From the NCBI GenBank assembly GCA_007693325.1, contig REDW01000055.1, forward strand, positions 1 through 46,433: DNA of 46,433 nucleotides, read 5' to 3'. The DNA comes from Spirochaetaceae bacterium (GTDB taxonomy: Bacteria > Spirochaetota > Spirochaetia > DSM-27196 > PWMO01). The position numbers were made by a program, and so were the translations under genes. Of this stretch, positions 15,725 to 25,485 are shown in pieces. Within the stretch, counting starts at the first letter, position 1. Each line of letters starts with the position of its first letter. The notes under the pieces were generated by a model, which ran no database searches, was not told where the DNA came from, and saw only the letters and a list, made by a program, of their open reading frames with translations.

Positions 15725-16552
15725 ATGCCAGAGCAAGAATACGGGGTTTCCAGACTACTGTCAAACCGGCACGCGTGCCGGCGTCTGCGGCGATACGTCT
15801 GCGGCGCTATTCTGCTGCTGCTCGTGTCCGCAACGGTTTCCGCTTCGCCGCTTCTGGAACGCGGTGAAGAACTCTACATGCAGAACAGACCCGATGAGGC
15901 TGCCGCGGTTCTGGAGGCGGCGCTCGAGCAGCAGCCGCGGAATGAGCGCATCTACCTCTATCTCGGTATTGTCTACGAGCAACTCGGACGTCACGAACGC
16001 GCTGCCGAGATTCTGCGCAAGGGCCTCGAGGTGGCCCGGTCCCACCGTGGACTGATCTATTTCAACCTGGGCAACAACTACCTTGCCGCGGGCAGCCCGG
16101 ATCTCGCTGATGAAATGTACACTCAGGCCATCCGCAGTGACGATAGTCCGGCAGAAGCGTACCTCAATCGGGCAAACCTGCGCGTGCGTACCGAGCAGTA
16201 CAGCGGTGCGGTTGACGACTACACCGTCTACCTGACGCTTGCACCATCCACGCCGCAAAGAGACGAAATTCGCCGGATGATATCGCTGCTGCGCGATATA
16301 ATGGAACAGGAGCGGGTACGGATCGAGGAGCAGGAACGGCGCGCGCGCGAAGAAGCCGAGCAGCAGCGAGTTGCCGAAGAGCGGCGCAGGGCAGAGGAGC
16401 AGCGTCGGCGCGAGGAAGAGGAACAGCGTCGGCGTGCTCTGCTGGACTCGGTGCTCGAATCGCTGGGTGGTTCCAGCGGTCAAACGCGCAGTCTTGGCGG
16501 TGGAGCCGAAGACATCGATGAATATGAAGACGAGTTCGATATAGCGGACTGA
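15725..16552 (+). CDS. exported TPR / coiled-coil protein
   Basis: A 275-residue protein. An Arg-rich N-terminus and a hydrophobic segment (about residues 25-42, ending VSATVSASP) indicate export, probably to the periplasm. Three to four TPR repeats (about 45-175) carry the typical W/L-G-Y-A/F-P spacing, for example IYLYLGIVYEQLGRHERAAEIL. They are followed by a Glu/Arg-rich coiled coil at about 190-240 and an acidic tail. It probably acts as a scaffold; no enzyme motif is visible. The ATG at 15725 has AAGAGAG upstream. The next TPR gene starts 31 nt after its stop. Confidence 0.75.
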   Translation: MPEQEYGVSRLLSNRHACRRLRRYVCGAILLLLVSATVSASPLLERGEELYMQNRPDEAAAVLEAALEQQPRNERIYLYLGIVYEQLGRHERAAEILRKGLEVARSHRGLIYFNLGNNYLAAGSPDLADEMYTQAIRSDDSPAEAYLNRANLRVRTEQYSGAVDDYTVYLTLAPSTPQRDEIRRMISLLRDIMEQERVRIEEQERRAREEAEQQRVAEERRRAEEQRRREEEEQRRRALLDSVLESLGGSSGQTRSLGGGAEDIDEYEDEFDIAD

Positions 16553-16582
16553 TCACAGCGCGAGTAACCGGAGAGTTAACGA

Positions 16583-18544
16583 GTGTTTTACGATAAACGC
16601 AAACTGATAATCGCCGGCGGAGTTCTGGCGTTGGCATTGGGGATAACAGCCTTCTTCCTGTTGCGTGGCGGTGCTGCGGTGCCGGAACTGAGTGAGGCCG
16701 AGCGGCTGCGCGCCAACCGGCTGCAGTTGGCACGCGGCTATTACGACAGCGGTGAGTATCAGCGCGCGCTGGACATCATCGATCAGCTGCTGATTGCTGA
16801 CGCTGATGATTCAGAGGCGCACGAGCTCAAGGAAGCGGTTCTGGTGGCGCGGCGCGAAGAACAGCGGCGCATTGCCGAGGAGGAAGCCGCCCGGCGGCGC
16901 CAGCTCGAAGAGGAACTGGCGGCGCGGCCCGATGACTCGCGGTTGCGCGAGCTGCAGGCGCAGCAGGCAGAAGCCGAGCGGCGCGCGCGCGAGGCCGAGC
17001 AGCGCATAACGCAGGAGCTGGAGCAGCAGCGGCGCGCCGATGAACAGCGGCGACAGGCCGAAGAAGAGGCGCGCCGGAAGGCCGAGGAAGAGCGGCTTGC
17101 GCGACTGTCGGCCGAGGAACGCGAACGCGAGCAGCGGATTCAGAGGCTTCTCAGTGAAGGGGACGAGTTTCTGCAGCGGCGTAACTTCAATGAGGCGCGC
17201 AGTGCCTTCGGCGAGGTGCTCGAGATCGATCTGCAGGATAATACGGCAACCGATCGCTACCACGCCAAGGCGCTGGCCCGCACCGCCAGGGCGCTCTACG
17301 AGCAGAACCCCGGGGATGCCGGCAGCCGTCGCCAGGCGATACAGTACGCCAACCGCGCTATCCAACGCGACCGGGAACTGTGGGAACCGCATTTCACGCT
17401 GGGGAGAATCTACCACGACACCGAGCTGTTTGACGATGCAATCAGCAGTTTTCGCTCCGCGGCGCGGCTCAATCCCGATGATGCTTCGGTGTTTTTTGCC
17501 CTCGGCAACGCGCAGTTTCGCGCGCGGCAGTTCCGCGACGCGCGTCAATCCTACGATGCCGCAGTACGCATAGACCCCTACTACGAGAACGCCTATCATA
17601 ATCTCGGAATTACCAACCTGCAGCTGGGCGACAACAGCCGCGCACTCGAGGCGTTTCGTTTTGCCGCGCAGACGCACCCTGAGGACGCGCGCGCGCACTA
17701 TCGCATCGGCAGTATTCAGGTTGATCAGGGTGAGATCGCGCGTGCTATCGCTCCGCTGCAGAAGGCGGTTGAACTCGATCCGACCACCGCGGTGTACCAT
17801 TCCCGACTGGCAACTGCCTTCTTCCGTCAGGAGCGCTTCGAGGACGCCGAACGCCACTTTGCACGTGCCGACGAACTGCAGCCCAACAACGCCACCAACA
17901 ACTATAATCTGGCGCTGGTGCGCTTTGACCTCGGTAAGACCGATCAGGCCTACCGCAACATCCAGCGTGCCATAGAGCTGAACTCGGAGCGAGCCGAGTA
18001 TTACTATACGCTGGGACAGATCCAGGAAAAGCGCGGCAACATCACCGAAGCAATCCAGGCGCATACGGCGGCAATTTCGCGCAACCGCGAGTACGTGCGC
18101 GCGATGGTGGAGTTGGGGCGCATTCTGGACGAGCAGGAGATGCACGATCAGGCGCTCGATTTCCTGCTGGCGGCGCACAGAGTTGAGCCCAACAGCGTCG
18201 AGGTCAATAACAACCTCGGTAACGTCTACCTCAATAAGGAGATGTTTGACGACAGCATTACTCACTACCGCCGCGCTATCCAGCAGCGTCCCAACGATAC
18301 CCTGATGCGCTACAATCTGGCGTTGGCCTACATCGGCTCACGCCGCTTTTCCGAGGCGCAATCGGCGCTCAACGAGGTGATCAAGATCGATGCATCGTAC
18401 TGGCCGGCGTATCAGAAGCTCGGCGAGGTATTGATTGCCAGGGAAGAGCAGGACGATGCACGACGCATCCTGCGCCAGCTGCTCGATCGCAACCCGCAGT
18501 ACACCGCGCGCGCCGAGGTTGAAGCACTGCTGGCCGGACTGTAA
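16583..18544 (+). CDS. large membrane-anchored TPR / coiled-coil protein
   Basis: The 653-residue protein begins at a GTG with GGAG 10 nt upstream. It has a single transmembrane segment (about residues 8-27) and a short TPR-like unit. A long Glu/Arg/Ala/Gln-rich coiled coil spans about residues 75-190. At least ten TPR repeats run to the C-terminus (PNNATNNYNLALVRFDLGKTDQA and so on). It likely presents a protein-binding solenoid outside the membrane. The coiled coil is built from the same GC-rich codon motifs as that of the preceding gene, suggesting the pair arose by duplication. No enzyme motif is visible. Confidence 0.78.
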   Translation: MFYDKRKLIIAGGVLALALGITAFFLLRGGAAVPELSEAERLRANRLQLARGYYDSGEYQRALDIIDQLLIADADDSEAHELKEAVLVARREEQRRIAEEEAARRRQLEEELAARPDDSRLRELQAQQAEAERRAREAEQRITQELEQQRRADEQRRQAEEEARRKAEEERLARLSAEEREREQRIQRLLSEGDEFLQRRNFNEARSAFGEVLEIDLQDNTATDRYHAKALARTARALYEQNPGDAGSRRQAIQYANRAIQRDRELWEPHFTLGRIYHDTELFDDAISSFRSAARLNPDDASVFFALGNAQFRARQFRDARQSYDAAVRIDPYYENAYHNLGITNLQLGDNSRALEAFRFAAQTHPEDARAHYRIGSIQVDQGEIARAIAPLQKAVELDPTTAVYHSRLATAFFRQERFEDAERHFARADELQPNNATNNYNLALVRFDLGKTDQAYRNIQRAIELNSERAEYYYTLGQIQEKRGNITEAIQAHTAAISRNREYVRAMVELGRILDEQEMHDQALDFLLAAHRVEPNSVEVNNNLGNVYLNKEMFDDSITHYRRAIQQRPNDTLMRYNLALAYIGSRRFSEAQSALNEVIKIDASYWPAYQKLGEVLIAREEQDDARRILRQLLDRNPQYTARAEVEALLAGL

Positions 18545-18554
18545 CTGCCCGCGG

Positions 18555-18583
18555 TTGACGAACTCGGCGCGGCTGCGTACCTT
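18555..18583 (+). promoter_or_regulatory. trxB promoter
   Basis: TTGACG at 18555-18560 and TACCTT at 18578-18583 are 17 bp apart, 38 nt upstream of the trxB ATG. Confidence 0.45.
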
Positions 18584-18621
18584 TCAGCAGAAGTCTGACT
18601 TCCGTTCAACCGAGGAGCATT

Positions 18622-19572
18622 ATGTCCGATTCAACTGAAAGACTGATTATCATTGGCTCGGGGCCCGCCGCTCACACTGCGGCTATCTACGCCGGCCGAG
18701 CCGAACTGAAACCTCTTCTGTTTGAAGGCTTCATGGCCGCCGGTGTGGCTGCCGGTGGACAGCTGACCACAACCACCGATGTAGAGAACTATCCCGGCTT
18801 TGCCGATGGTATCGGCGGGCCGGAACTGATGGATCGCATGCGGCAGCAGTCACTGAACTACGGCTGCAGTATCAAGACCGAGACCATTGCCTCGGTAGCG
18901 CTCGCCCAGCGTCCCTTTGTAGTCACAACCGAAGGCGGGAGCGAGTATCGCGCTCAGGCGCTGATTATTGCCACCGGCGCAACCGCCAGGCGCCTGGGAT
19001 TGGACGGCGAAGAGACCTACTGGCAGCGCGGTATGTCGGCGTGCGCGGTCTGTGACGGAGCGTTGCCGATATTCCGTAACCAGCCGCTGGTGGTAATCGG
19101 GGGTGGCGACAGTGCCTGCGAGGAAGCCGGCTTCCTGACGAAGTTTGGCAGCAGCGTTACCATGCTGGTACGCCGCGATGAGCTGCGCGCTTCCAAAACG
19201 ATGCAGAAGCGCGTGTTCGATAACGCGAAGATCGAGATTCGCTGGAACACCAACGCTGTAGAGGTGCTTGGCGACGACAAGGCGATGAACGCCGTCCGAA
19301 TCAAGAACAACAAAACCGGCGAGGAAGAGACGCTGGAAGCAAAGGGGCTCTTTTACGCAATCGGACACCTTCCCAACACGGACTTTCTCGCAGGCCAGCT
19401 GATGACCGACGAGACCGGATACGTGATAACAGAAGGTAAGTCTACGGAGACCAGCGTTGCCGGCGTTTTTGCCGCCGGAGACGTGCAGGACAAGCGCTAT
19501 CGTCAGGCGGTTACCGCTGCAGGCAGCGGCTGCATGGCGGCGCTGGAAGCCGAAGAGTTTCTCAACACCTGA
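18622..19572 (+). CDS. trxB: thioredoxin reductase (NADPH, FAD-dependent)
   Basis: A 316-residue reductase that passes electrons from NADPH through FAD and a redox disulfide to thioredoxin. FAD binding [13 protein letters not shown] is at residues 12-24. The active-site pair is Cys141 and Cys144 in CAVCDGA. The NADPH-binding motif [10 protein letters not shown] follows, and the C-terminal FAD motif is [24 protein letters not shown]. Length and domain order are standard. The ATG at 18622 has GAGGAG 7 nt upstream. It stands alone and converges on mutL with 16 nt between stops and no terminator visible. Confidence 0.95.
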   Translation: MSDSTERLIIIGSGPAAHTAAIYAGRAELKPLLFEGFMAAGVAAGGQLTTTTDVENYPGFADGIGGPELMDRMRQQSLNYGCSIKTETIASVALAQRPFVVTTEGGSEYRAQALIIATGATARRLGLDGEETYWQRGMSACAVCDGALPIFRNQPLVVIGGGDSACEEAGFLTKFGSSVTMLVRRDELRASKTMQKRVFDNAKIEIRWNTNAVEVLGDDKAMNAVRIKNNKTGEEETLEAKGLFYAIGHLPNTDFLAGQLMTDETGYVITEGKSTETSVAGVFAAGDVQDKRYRQAVTAAGSGCMAALEAEEFLNT

Positions 19573-19588
19573 GCTGCGCCGGCGTATC

Positions 19589-21301
19589 TCAGGTGCGACC
19601 AACCAGTGAGTAAAGCTGCTCGCGCGAAAGCTCGGCCCACAGCGGGCGGCCGTGGGGGCAGCGCGGTTCAGGCAGGGCAAAGATCTGCTGCAGCAGGTCA
19701 GTGGCAGCCTGCGGATCGAGGGCGTTGCCCTGTTTGACCGCAGCCTTACACGCCATCTGCGCGTAGAACCGGTGGCTGATCTCCTGGGGGTGGCGTGCGA
19801 TTTCCCGAATAGTTTCGACCACCTCCTCCTGGTGCTCAAGAAAGGCCGTTGCGGCAGCGGTTACGCTCCATTGGCCGGGCCCCGCACGTTCCAGTCTGAC
19901 CCCCAGGTCGGCGATCTGCTCAAGCCGCGCCAGCAACACCTGCTCCTCTTCGTCGCTTACCTCCATAACCAGTGGCACAAGTAACTCCTGGCGGCTGCGG
20001 TCGCTGCGGAAGCGGTCGTAGAGAATCCGCTCATGGCCGGCGTGTTGGTCCACGATGTAGAGGCGATCTTTCCGACTTGCCAGCAGAAACAGGTCGAAAA
20101 GCTGTCCTACGTAGTGGAACTGGTCGGCGGCGCCTGCGGCGGAAAATGAGCTCTGGTGCGCTGCAGTATCGTTGAACAATGGCGCGGACTCTGCTACGCG
20201 GTTACCACCGAACAAATGCTCTGCGAGATAGGGCGTCTGAGGCGGCACCTCCTGGCTGCGCTGCGCCGGTCCGCTCTGCTGGATGATTGCGGCGCGCAGA
20301 AAGCCCGAAAGTGTCTCCACGCTGCGGCGGTGAATCTGGGCCAGATTGCGAAAACGCACCTCGCGTTTTGCCGGGTGAATGTTGAAGTCAACCAACCGCG
20401 GCTCGCAGCGCACAAACAGAAAACAGATCGGATAGCTGCCTCCGGGGGCAACCGCTTCAAAGGCGTACTGCATCGCCTGTACCAGAGCGTACTCCCAGAC
20501 GCGCCGCCGGTTGACAAATACCTGCATCAGCTTGCGGTCGCGGCGCAGCATCGAGCTGCCGGTGGTTACGGCCTCGATGGAGAAACCGTCGCCGCTGCCT
20601 TTGACGGTAGACAGCAGTTTGCGGTCGCCGATCTCCGGATAGCACGAGAGCACGCGCTGCTCGCTCTCCTGCGGTGGCAGAAACAGCTTGAGCTCTCCGT
20701 CGACGAATAGCCGAAATGCAACTTCCGGGAAGGCTACCGCCTTGTCGATCAGAACGTTGCGGCACATGATAGTTTCAGCGGACGCTCGCTTCAAGAACTT
20801 GCGCCGCGCCGGCAGAGAATAGAACAGGTCCTCCACGGTGACCGAGGTTCCGCGTACCGGCTGGCACGGCTCCAGGCTGATGACTTCACCGCTGTGTACT
20901 ACCAGCTGCCGCCCAAGCTCGGCAGCAGAACGGCTGCTCCTGATCTCCAGGCGCGCCACCGTGGCGATACTCGAAAGTGCTTCCCCGCGAAACCCCAGGC
21001 TGGAGACGTTTTCGAGGTCGGTCTCGTTTTCGATCTTGCTGGTTGCGTGAGGCCGGCAGCACAGCTCTACATCCGCGGCGTCCATGCCGACCCCGTTGTC
21101 GACTACCTGCAGCCGGCTGCGTCCTCCATCCTCGAGCCAGATGTCAACCGAGTCCGCCTGCGCATCGAGCGCGTTGTCAATAAGCTCCCGCACCACCGAG
21201 TATGGCCGGTCGATCACCTCGCCGGCGGCGATCTTGCGCGCGACCTGTTCGCTCAGCACGCGCACCGGCGGTTGGGTGTGCTGGGCAGCTGATGATTCCA
21301 T
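19589..21301 (-). CDS. mutL: DNA mismatch repair protein MutL
   Basis: The 570-residue protein has the GHKL ATPase motifs ELIDNALDA (39-47), DNGVGMD (68-74) and SLGFRGEAL (101-109), then FNIHPAKREVRF. The C-terminal dimerisation domain keeps the metal-site motifs of endonuclease-type MutL: DQHAGHERILYD, ACKAAVKQG and CPHGRP. In DQHA-x2-E-x4-E the last Glu is Asp here. Nicking-type MutL is usual in bacteria without MutH. The linker is short (about 60 residues). The ATG at 21301 has GGGAGGA upstream, overlapping the stop of the amidotransferase gene, so the two are coupled. Confidence 0.95.
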   Translation of the reverse strand: MESSAAQHTQPPVRVLSEQVARKIAAGEVIDRPYSVVRELIDNALDAQADSVDIWLEDGGRSRLQVVDNGVGMDAADVELCCRPHATSKIENETDLENVSSLGFRGEALSSIATVARLEIRSSRSAAELGRQLVVHSGEVISLEPCQPVRGTSVTVEDLFYSLPARRKFLKRASAETIMCRNVLIDKAVAFPEVAFRLFVDGELKLFLPPQESEQRVLSCYPEIGDRKLLSTVKGSGDGFSIEAVTTGSSMLRRDRKLMQVFVNRRRVWEYALVQAMQYAFEAVAPGGSYPICFLFVRCEPRLVDFNIHPAKREVRFRNLAQIHRRSVETLSGFLRAAIIQQSGPAQRSQEVPPQTPYLAEHLFGGNRVAESAPLFNDTAAHQSSFSAAGAADQFHYVGQLFDLFLLASRKDRLYIVDQHAGHERILYDRFRSDRSRQELLVPLVMEVSDEEEQVLLARLEQIADLGVRLERAGPGQWSVTAAATAFLEHQEEVVETIREIARHPQEISHRFYAQMACKAAVKQGNALDPQAATDLLQQIFALPEPRCPHGRPLWAELSREQLYSLVGRT

Positions 21302-21308
21302 GGCTTTG

Positions 21309-22043
21309 CTATCCTCCCGCCGGGCGGTGCGAGGGTGACGCAGCGTTGCCGGTGAGAAACCTCAGCACGTGCTCCATTGCCGCGTTGATGCTTCGGTAGC
21401 GCTCGGCAGGAGCCGCCAGGATAGCCTCGGCCGACTGGACGTAGCGGGCATTGACAAGGTCATTGCCGCAGTTGTCCAGCAGCGCTTGTGCCGACTGCGG
21501 TGTAGTCTCGAGATGGAACTGCAGTCCCACAACCGAGCGTCCGATCTGGAACGCCTGATTGGTGCAGGCGTTGCTTCTTGCCAGCAGGATTGCCTTTGGC
21601 GGCAGGTCAAAGGTTTCTGCGTGCCAATGAAATACCTGCATAGCATCAGGCAACTGCAGCAGGTCGGTCGGATTGTCACAGACCGCCTGCAGCGCAAACC
21701 AACCGATTTCTCTTTGGGCGTTGGGATAGACGCGCGCACCCAGAGCTGCCGCTATCAGCTGCGCTCCCAGGCAGATGCCCAGCACCGGGATGCCGGCGTG
21801 GATGCAGTCACGGATGAAGCGCTTCTCGGTAGCCAGCCAGCTAAACGCCTGCTCATCATTAGCGCTCATCGGACCACCCAGTACCAACAGCAGATCAATA
21901 TCGGCGGGGCTCGGCAGAGGATTGCGCAGCTCGTGCGGCTGAAAGAAGGCGGTGTTGCTGATAGAGTATCCGGCGTTGAGCAGCCAGGATTCAATCGAAC
22001 CGAGACCCTCAAAGTCAACGTGCTGCAGGTAGTGGGCTCGCAT
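21309..22043 (-). CDS. class I glutamine amidotransferase-like protein
   Basis: A stand-alone 244-residue GATase1 domain. The nucleophile elbow GICLGAQ holds Cys91. His177 and Glu179 in LQFHLETT complete the triad, and LLVLGGPMSAND provides the oxyanion region. Members of this group are often annotated as GMP synthase-like; some act on gamma-glutamyl compounds, and the substrate here is unknown. The ATG at 22043 was chosen because the family N-terminus (MRAHYLQH) starts there; the longer frame runs across the divergent gene. It lies 7 nt upstream of mutL. Confidence 0.85.
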   Translation of the reverse strand: MRAHYLQHVDFEGLGSIESWLLNAGYSISNTAFFQPHELRNPLPSPADIDLLLVLGGPMSANDEQAFSWLATEKRFIRDCIHAGIPVLGICLGAQLIAAALGARVYPNAQREIGWFALQAVCDNPTDLLQLPDAMQVFHWHAETFDLPPKAILLARSNACTNQAFQIGRSVVGLQFHLETTPQSAQALLDNCGNDLVNARYVQSAEAILAAPAERYRSINAAMEHVLRFLTGNAASPSHRPAGG

Positions 22044-22170
22044 CGGTCTATGATACTCAGCGACGCAGCAGTACCGCAACCCGTTGCCGTGAAACTGCGC
22101 CGGATTGCGGTGGCGCTGCAGTGCTGCTATGATTGCGTCTGTTGCGCTACACACTTCATGGAGGCCGGTG

Positions 22171-24408
22171 GTGAAAACCCGTCCACATACTATCTTCTCG
22201 GGCTTGCCCGGCGCCCGCTTGCCGGCAGCCGCTGTGTTTCTGTTCAGTTCCATTGCAGTACTGGCGGTAGCGGTCTGGAAGGTAAGGGGAGTCGATCCGA
22301 TCGGTAGCGTTCCGGTTGGGTTGTTGGTTGCCCCGCTGGCGATAGCCGCATTGCTGATCTGCGCGGCCGTGCTTCTGCTGTTAGGCTTTGTGGTGCAGCT
22401 TATTCCACGCAGCTTCTGCTACGCTGTCGCAACCGGTGTGCTGGCGCTGACCGCGCTGCTGGCCTTGCAGGGCACCTTTGTCCCAATGGCGCTGTTGATG
22501 GCCCTGATAGTTGTACCGGTGCATGCGCTGCTGGGTGGCGGCTTTGGCGCGGTCATCAAGGCGCTTCGAAGTCGTAACGACCCCAGCGGCCGGGCAACGC
22601 TGCGGCGCGCTGCGCTTGCCGGATTTGCTTTGGTCTCAGCTGGAACCTACGCCGCATGGTTGGTCTGGTTCCTTGGGGCTGGAAGCGAGGCGCATCTGGC
22701 CGCAGCCCCGCTTCCCGTGGCAGCCGCGGAGGCAGCGAACGCCGCGGATCCTGCCGCGCTACAGCTGCTCGCTCTGGGCGATCCGGGGCCGTACCAGGTA
22801 GAGCGCAGCAGCTACGGTCTGCAGACAGACTCGGTGGATATTTCCTCGCTGCTGCCAGCCGCCAAGGGGCTCGACGGCCGGGTCCGCCGGCGCTACTGGG
22901 GCTTTGATGAAACCGAGGTACCGCTCGCCGGCGTGGTTTGGGCGCCACAGATCAGCAACCGTGTCGGCGCTGAAACCTATCCCCTGGTAGTGATGGTTCA
23001 CGGCAACCACCCGATGCATCGGCGGGCCGAGCTGGGCTATGACTACCTGGGAGAGCAGCTGGCTTCCCACGGCTACATCGCGGTATCGGTTGAGCAGAAC
23101 TTCCTCAATTTTTCGTGGCTCGGAGAGGGTTACCAGCGTCAGGAGATTCCGGCGCGCGCCTGGCTGCTGCTTGAACACCTTCGGTTGTGGCGCGGATGGA
23201 GCGCAGACCCGGCATCGCCGTGGTTCGATCGCGTCGATATGTCACAGATCGCGTTAGTAGGCCATTCGCGTGGCGGCGAAGCGGCGGCTGCAGCAGCGTT
23301 ATTCAACGGTTTGTCGGCGCACCCGGACCGGCCCGAGATCAAATTCGACTTTGGATTCAATATCTCCGGCGTGGTTGCGCTGGCACCGAGCGAAGGATTT
23401 TATCGGCCCGGCGGCGCCGCTATTGATCTGGAGGCGGTTGACTATCTGCTGCTGCATGGAGGGCACGACGGAGATGTGGCGTTATTCATGGGCCTTGCGC
23501 AGTACGAGCGGGTCTCTCCAGGAGCTGACGGTTTCAAAGCGCTGGCGTATCTGTATCGCGGCAGCCACAGCGGATTCAGCACAACGCCGGCTCACGCGGA
23601 CATGTCTTTTCCGTTCGGCCAGCTGGTGAACCGCGCGGCGCAGCTCGAGCCGGCCGCGCAGCAGCGGCTGACGCGGCTGTATGTCACCGCGTTTGTGGAG
23701 GCCTCGCTGCGCGGGCGGCGGCAAGCGCGGGCTGTCCTGCAGCGGCCGTGGATAGCAGGGCAACTCATGCCCGATGAGTGGGTGTTGCAGCGCTACCGCG
23801 ATGGCGGCCGCAGCGTGATAGCTGATTTTGATTCAGACGCGGACCCAACGCTGGGTAGCGAAACCGGCGTGGTCTTCGAGGGCGCAGGACTTGACAGCTG
23901 GGCTAATCAGGAGGTAACGCTGCGCGCGCTTGGCAGGCAGAGCGGCAACCGCGCCCGCGCTATCAGCTGGAGTGCTGCAGCAACCGAGGCGCATTTCTCG
24001 GTAAAGCTGCCCGCACCAGTGAGCTCTATGCTCACAAGCGACGGTGAACTGCTGTTCTCTCTGGCCGACACACGCCGGCCGTTAGCGGGGCAACGGCTGG
24101 AACCTCTGAGTATAGCGCTGCAGTTGACCGACCGCAGCGGCAAGACCGGTCGCGTTGCGCTGGACTCCCTACAGCCGCTGCCGCCGCCGCTGGTGATCCA
24201 GTACTCAAAGCTGGGCGCGGTTGAGCGCGCACTGATGCATCCGCAAGAGGCCGTATTGCACAGTTTTCGCGTACCGCTGGAGCCAGCCGCCGCTGCAGGG
24301 CTGCAGCTTGACGCAATTGCCGAGATTCGGTTTGTCTTTGATCCTGAGCAGGCGGGCAGCATTCTGCTCGATGAGATCGGCTACGCACCACGGTCGAGCG
24401 CGCGTTGA
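22171..24408 (+). CDS. membrane-anchored alpha/beta hydrolase
   Basis: The 745-residue protein starts at a GTG with GGAGG 6 nt upstream. The N-terminal 170 residues hold about four or five hydrophobic segments. An alpha/beta-hydrolase domain follows: YPLVVMVHGNHPM (oxyanion strand), the nucleophile elbow VGHSRGGEAA with Ser366, and likely His and Asp residues in LLLHGGHDGD and YRGSHSGFS. The last 200 residues look like a beta-sandwich (STADFDSD-type sequence, then LVIQYSKLGAVERALMHPQE). A catalytic domain facing the periplasm is likely, acting on an unknown ester or lipid. Its stop lies 36 nt before the CNNM-type gene. Confidence 0.75.
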   Translation: MKTRPHTIFSGLPGARLPAAAVFLFSSIAVLAVAVWKVRGVDPIGSVPVGLLVAPLAIAALLICAAVLLLLGFVVQLIPRSFCYAVATGVLALTALLALQGTFVPMALLMALIVVPVHALLGGGFGAVIKALRSRNDPSGRATLRRAALAGFALVSAGTYAAWLVWFLGAGSEAHLAAAPLPVAAAEAANAADPAALQLLALGDPGPYQVERSSYGLQTDSVDISSLLPAAKGLDGRVRRRYWGFDETEVPLAGVVWAPQISNRVGAETYPLVVMVHGNHPMHRRAELGYDYLGEQLASHGYIAVSVEQNFLNFSWLGEGYQRQEIPARAWLLLEHLRLWRGWSADPASPWFDRVDMSQIALVGHSRGGEAAAAAALFNGLSAHPDRPEIKFDFGFNISGVVALAPSEGFYRPGGAAIDLEAVDYLLLHGGHDGDVALFMGLAQYERVSPGADGFKALAYLYRGSHSGFSTTPAHADMSFPFGQLVNRAAQLEPAAQQRLTRLYVTAFVEASLRGRRQARAVLQRPWIAGQLMPDEWVLQRYRDGGRSVIADFDSDADPTLGSETGVVFEGAGLDSWANQEVTLRALGRQSGNRARAISWSAAATEAHFSVKLPAPVSSMLTSDGELLFSLADTRRPLAGQRLEPLSIALQLTDRSGKTGRVALDSLQPLPPPLVIQYSKLGAVERALMHPQEAVLHSFRVPLEPAAAAGLQLDAIAEIRFVFDPEQAGSILLDEIGYAPRSSAR

Positions 24409-24444
24409 CACCGGGTGTGTCAACGGCTTCAAGCGAGGCACCCA

Positions 24445-25485
24445 TTGAGAACAATCATCTGGATCGGCATTGTGCTCTGTATTTCGCAGTCCGCTACGCT
24501 GTCGGGCTTGAATCTGGCGTTCTTCAGTGTCAGCCGGCTACGGCTGGAGGTTGAGTCACAGCGCAACAACCGCTACGCCGAGCGGGTGCTGGCGCTGCGC
24601 CAGAACGCCAACTTCCTGCTGGTCACCATTCTATGGGCAAACGTGGCGGTCAACGTCCTGCTGGCGCTGCTGGCCGAATCGGTGCTTGCCGGCATAGCGG
24701 CGTTTCTGTTTTCTACGGTGCTGATCACAGTTGTGGGCGAGATCATCCCGCAGGCCTATTTCTCGCGCCACGCGCTCCAGATTTCCGCAGCGTTGTCCCC
24801 GGTGATCCGCTTCTACCAGCTGCTGCTGTTTCCGGTAGCGTGGCCTACCGCCCGGCTGTTAGACCGGCTGCTTGGCCCCGAGGGTATCCAATATTTCAAG
24901 GAGGCAGATCTACAGGAGCTCATCCGGCTGCACTCTTTAGCCCCCGAAAGCGATATAGGCAGGGTTGAGGGCACCGGCAGTCTCAACTTCCTGGCTATCG
25001 ACGATGTACCGGTGTGCGAAGTGGGCGAGCGTATCGATCCGGACAGCATCATCGAGCTCGAGTTTCGCGATGGAAACCCTCTGTTCCCCACGCTGAGTTT
25101 GTCTCCAGCGGACAATTTCCTGCGGCGGCTGGATGCCTCGAAGAAGAAATGGGTTATCGTGGTTGACAGTGCCGGTCAGCCGCACCTGACGCTCAACGCA
25201 GCAAGCTTTCTCCGCGAGGCGCTGTTCTCGCCTGAACGCTTCGTGGCGCTGCGCCACTGTCACCGTCCAATCATGGTCAGTGATCCCCGAACACGCCTCG
25301 GTGAGTTGCTGCCGCGGTTGAAAGTTCACCCCAAACGCGCTGACGACGACGTAGTCGATCAGGATATCATTCTCTACTGGGGCGCAGAAAAACGGGTAAT
25401 CACCGGTTCCGATATTCTGGGCCGCCTGCTGCGGGGAATTGTTCGGCGTGAAGGCGGCCCACAGCATTCAGGACTGCAGCCGTAG
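24445..25485 (+). CDS. CNNM/DUF21-type membrane protein
   Basis: The 346-residue protein has an N-terminal DUF21 (CNNM) transmembrane domain. It starts IIWIGIVLCISQSATLSGLNLAFFSVS, where the SG-x-N/E-x-A-x-F/L-S pattern is the family mark, and continues through three further membrane segments with GEIIPQAYFSRHAL. The C-terminal part occupies the place of the CBS pair but is divergent. CNNM/CorC proteins are associated with Mg2+ or Na+ efflux. The TTG at 24445 has GAGG 6 nt upstream and fits the family; a GTG at 24415 would add ten residues. Its end overlaps the convergent MFS gene by 18 bp. Confidence 0.78.
   Translation: MRTIIWIGIVLCISQSATLSGLNLAFFSVSRLRLEVESQRNNRYAERVLALRQNANFLLVTILWANVAVNVLLALLAESVLAGIAAFLFSTVLITVVGEIIPQAYFSRHALQISAALSPVIRFYQLLLFPVAWPTARLLDRLLGPEGIQYFKEADLQELIRLHSLAPESDIGRVEGTGSLNFLAIDDVPVCEVGERIDPDSIIELEFRDGNPLFPTLSLSPADNFLRRLDASKKKWVIVVDSAGQPHLTLNAASFLREALFSPERFVALRHCHRPIMVSDPRTRLGELLPRLKVHPKRADDDVVDQDIILYWGAEKRVITGSDILGRLLRGIVRREGGPQHSGLQP

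Noticed and set aside
16811-18265. Long minus-strand frame opposite the TPR gene (484 codons)
   Set aside because: It is a shadow of the GC-rich TPR gene, with no promoter, ribosome binding site or family match.
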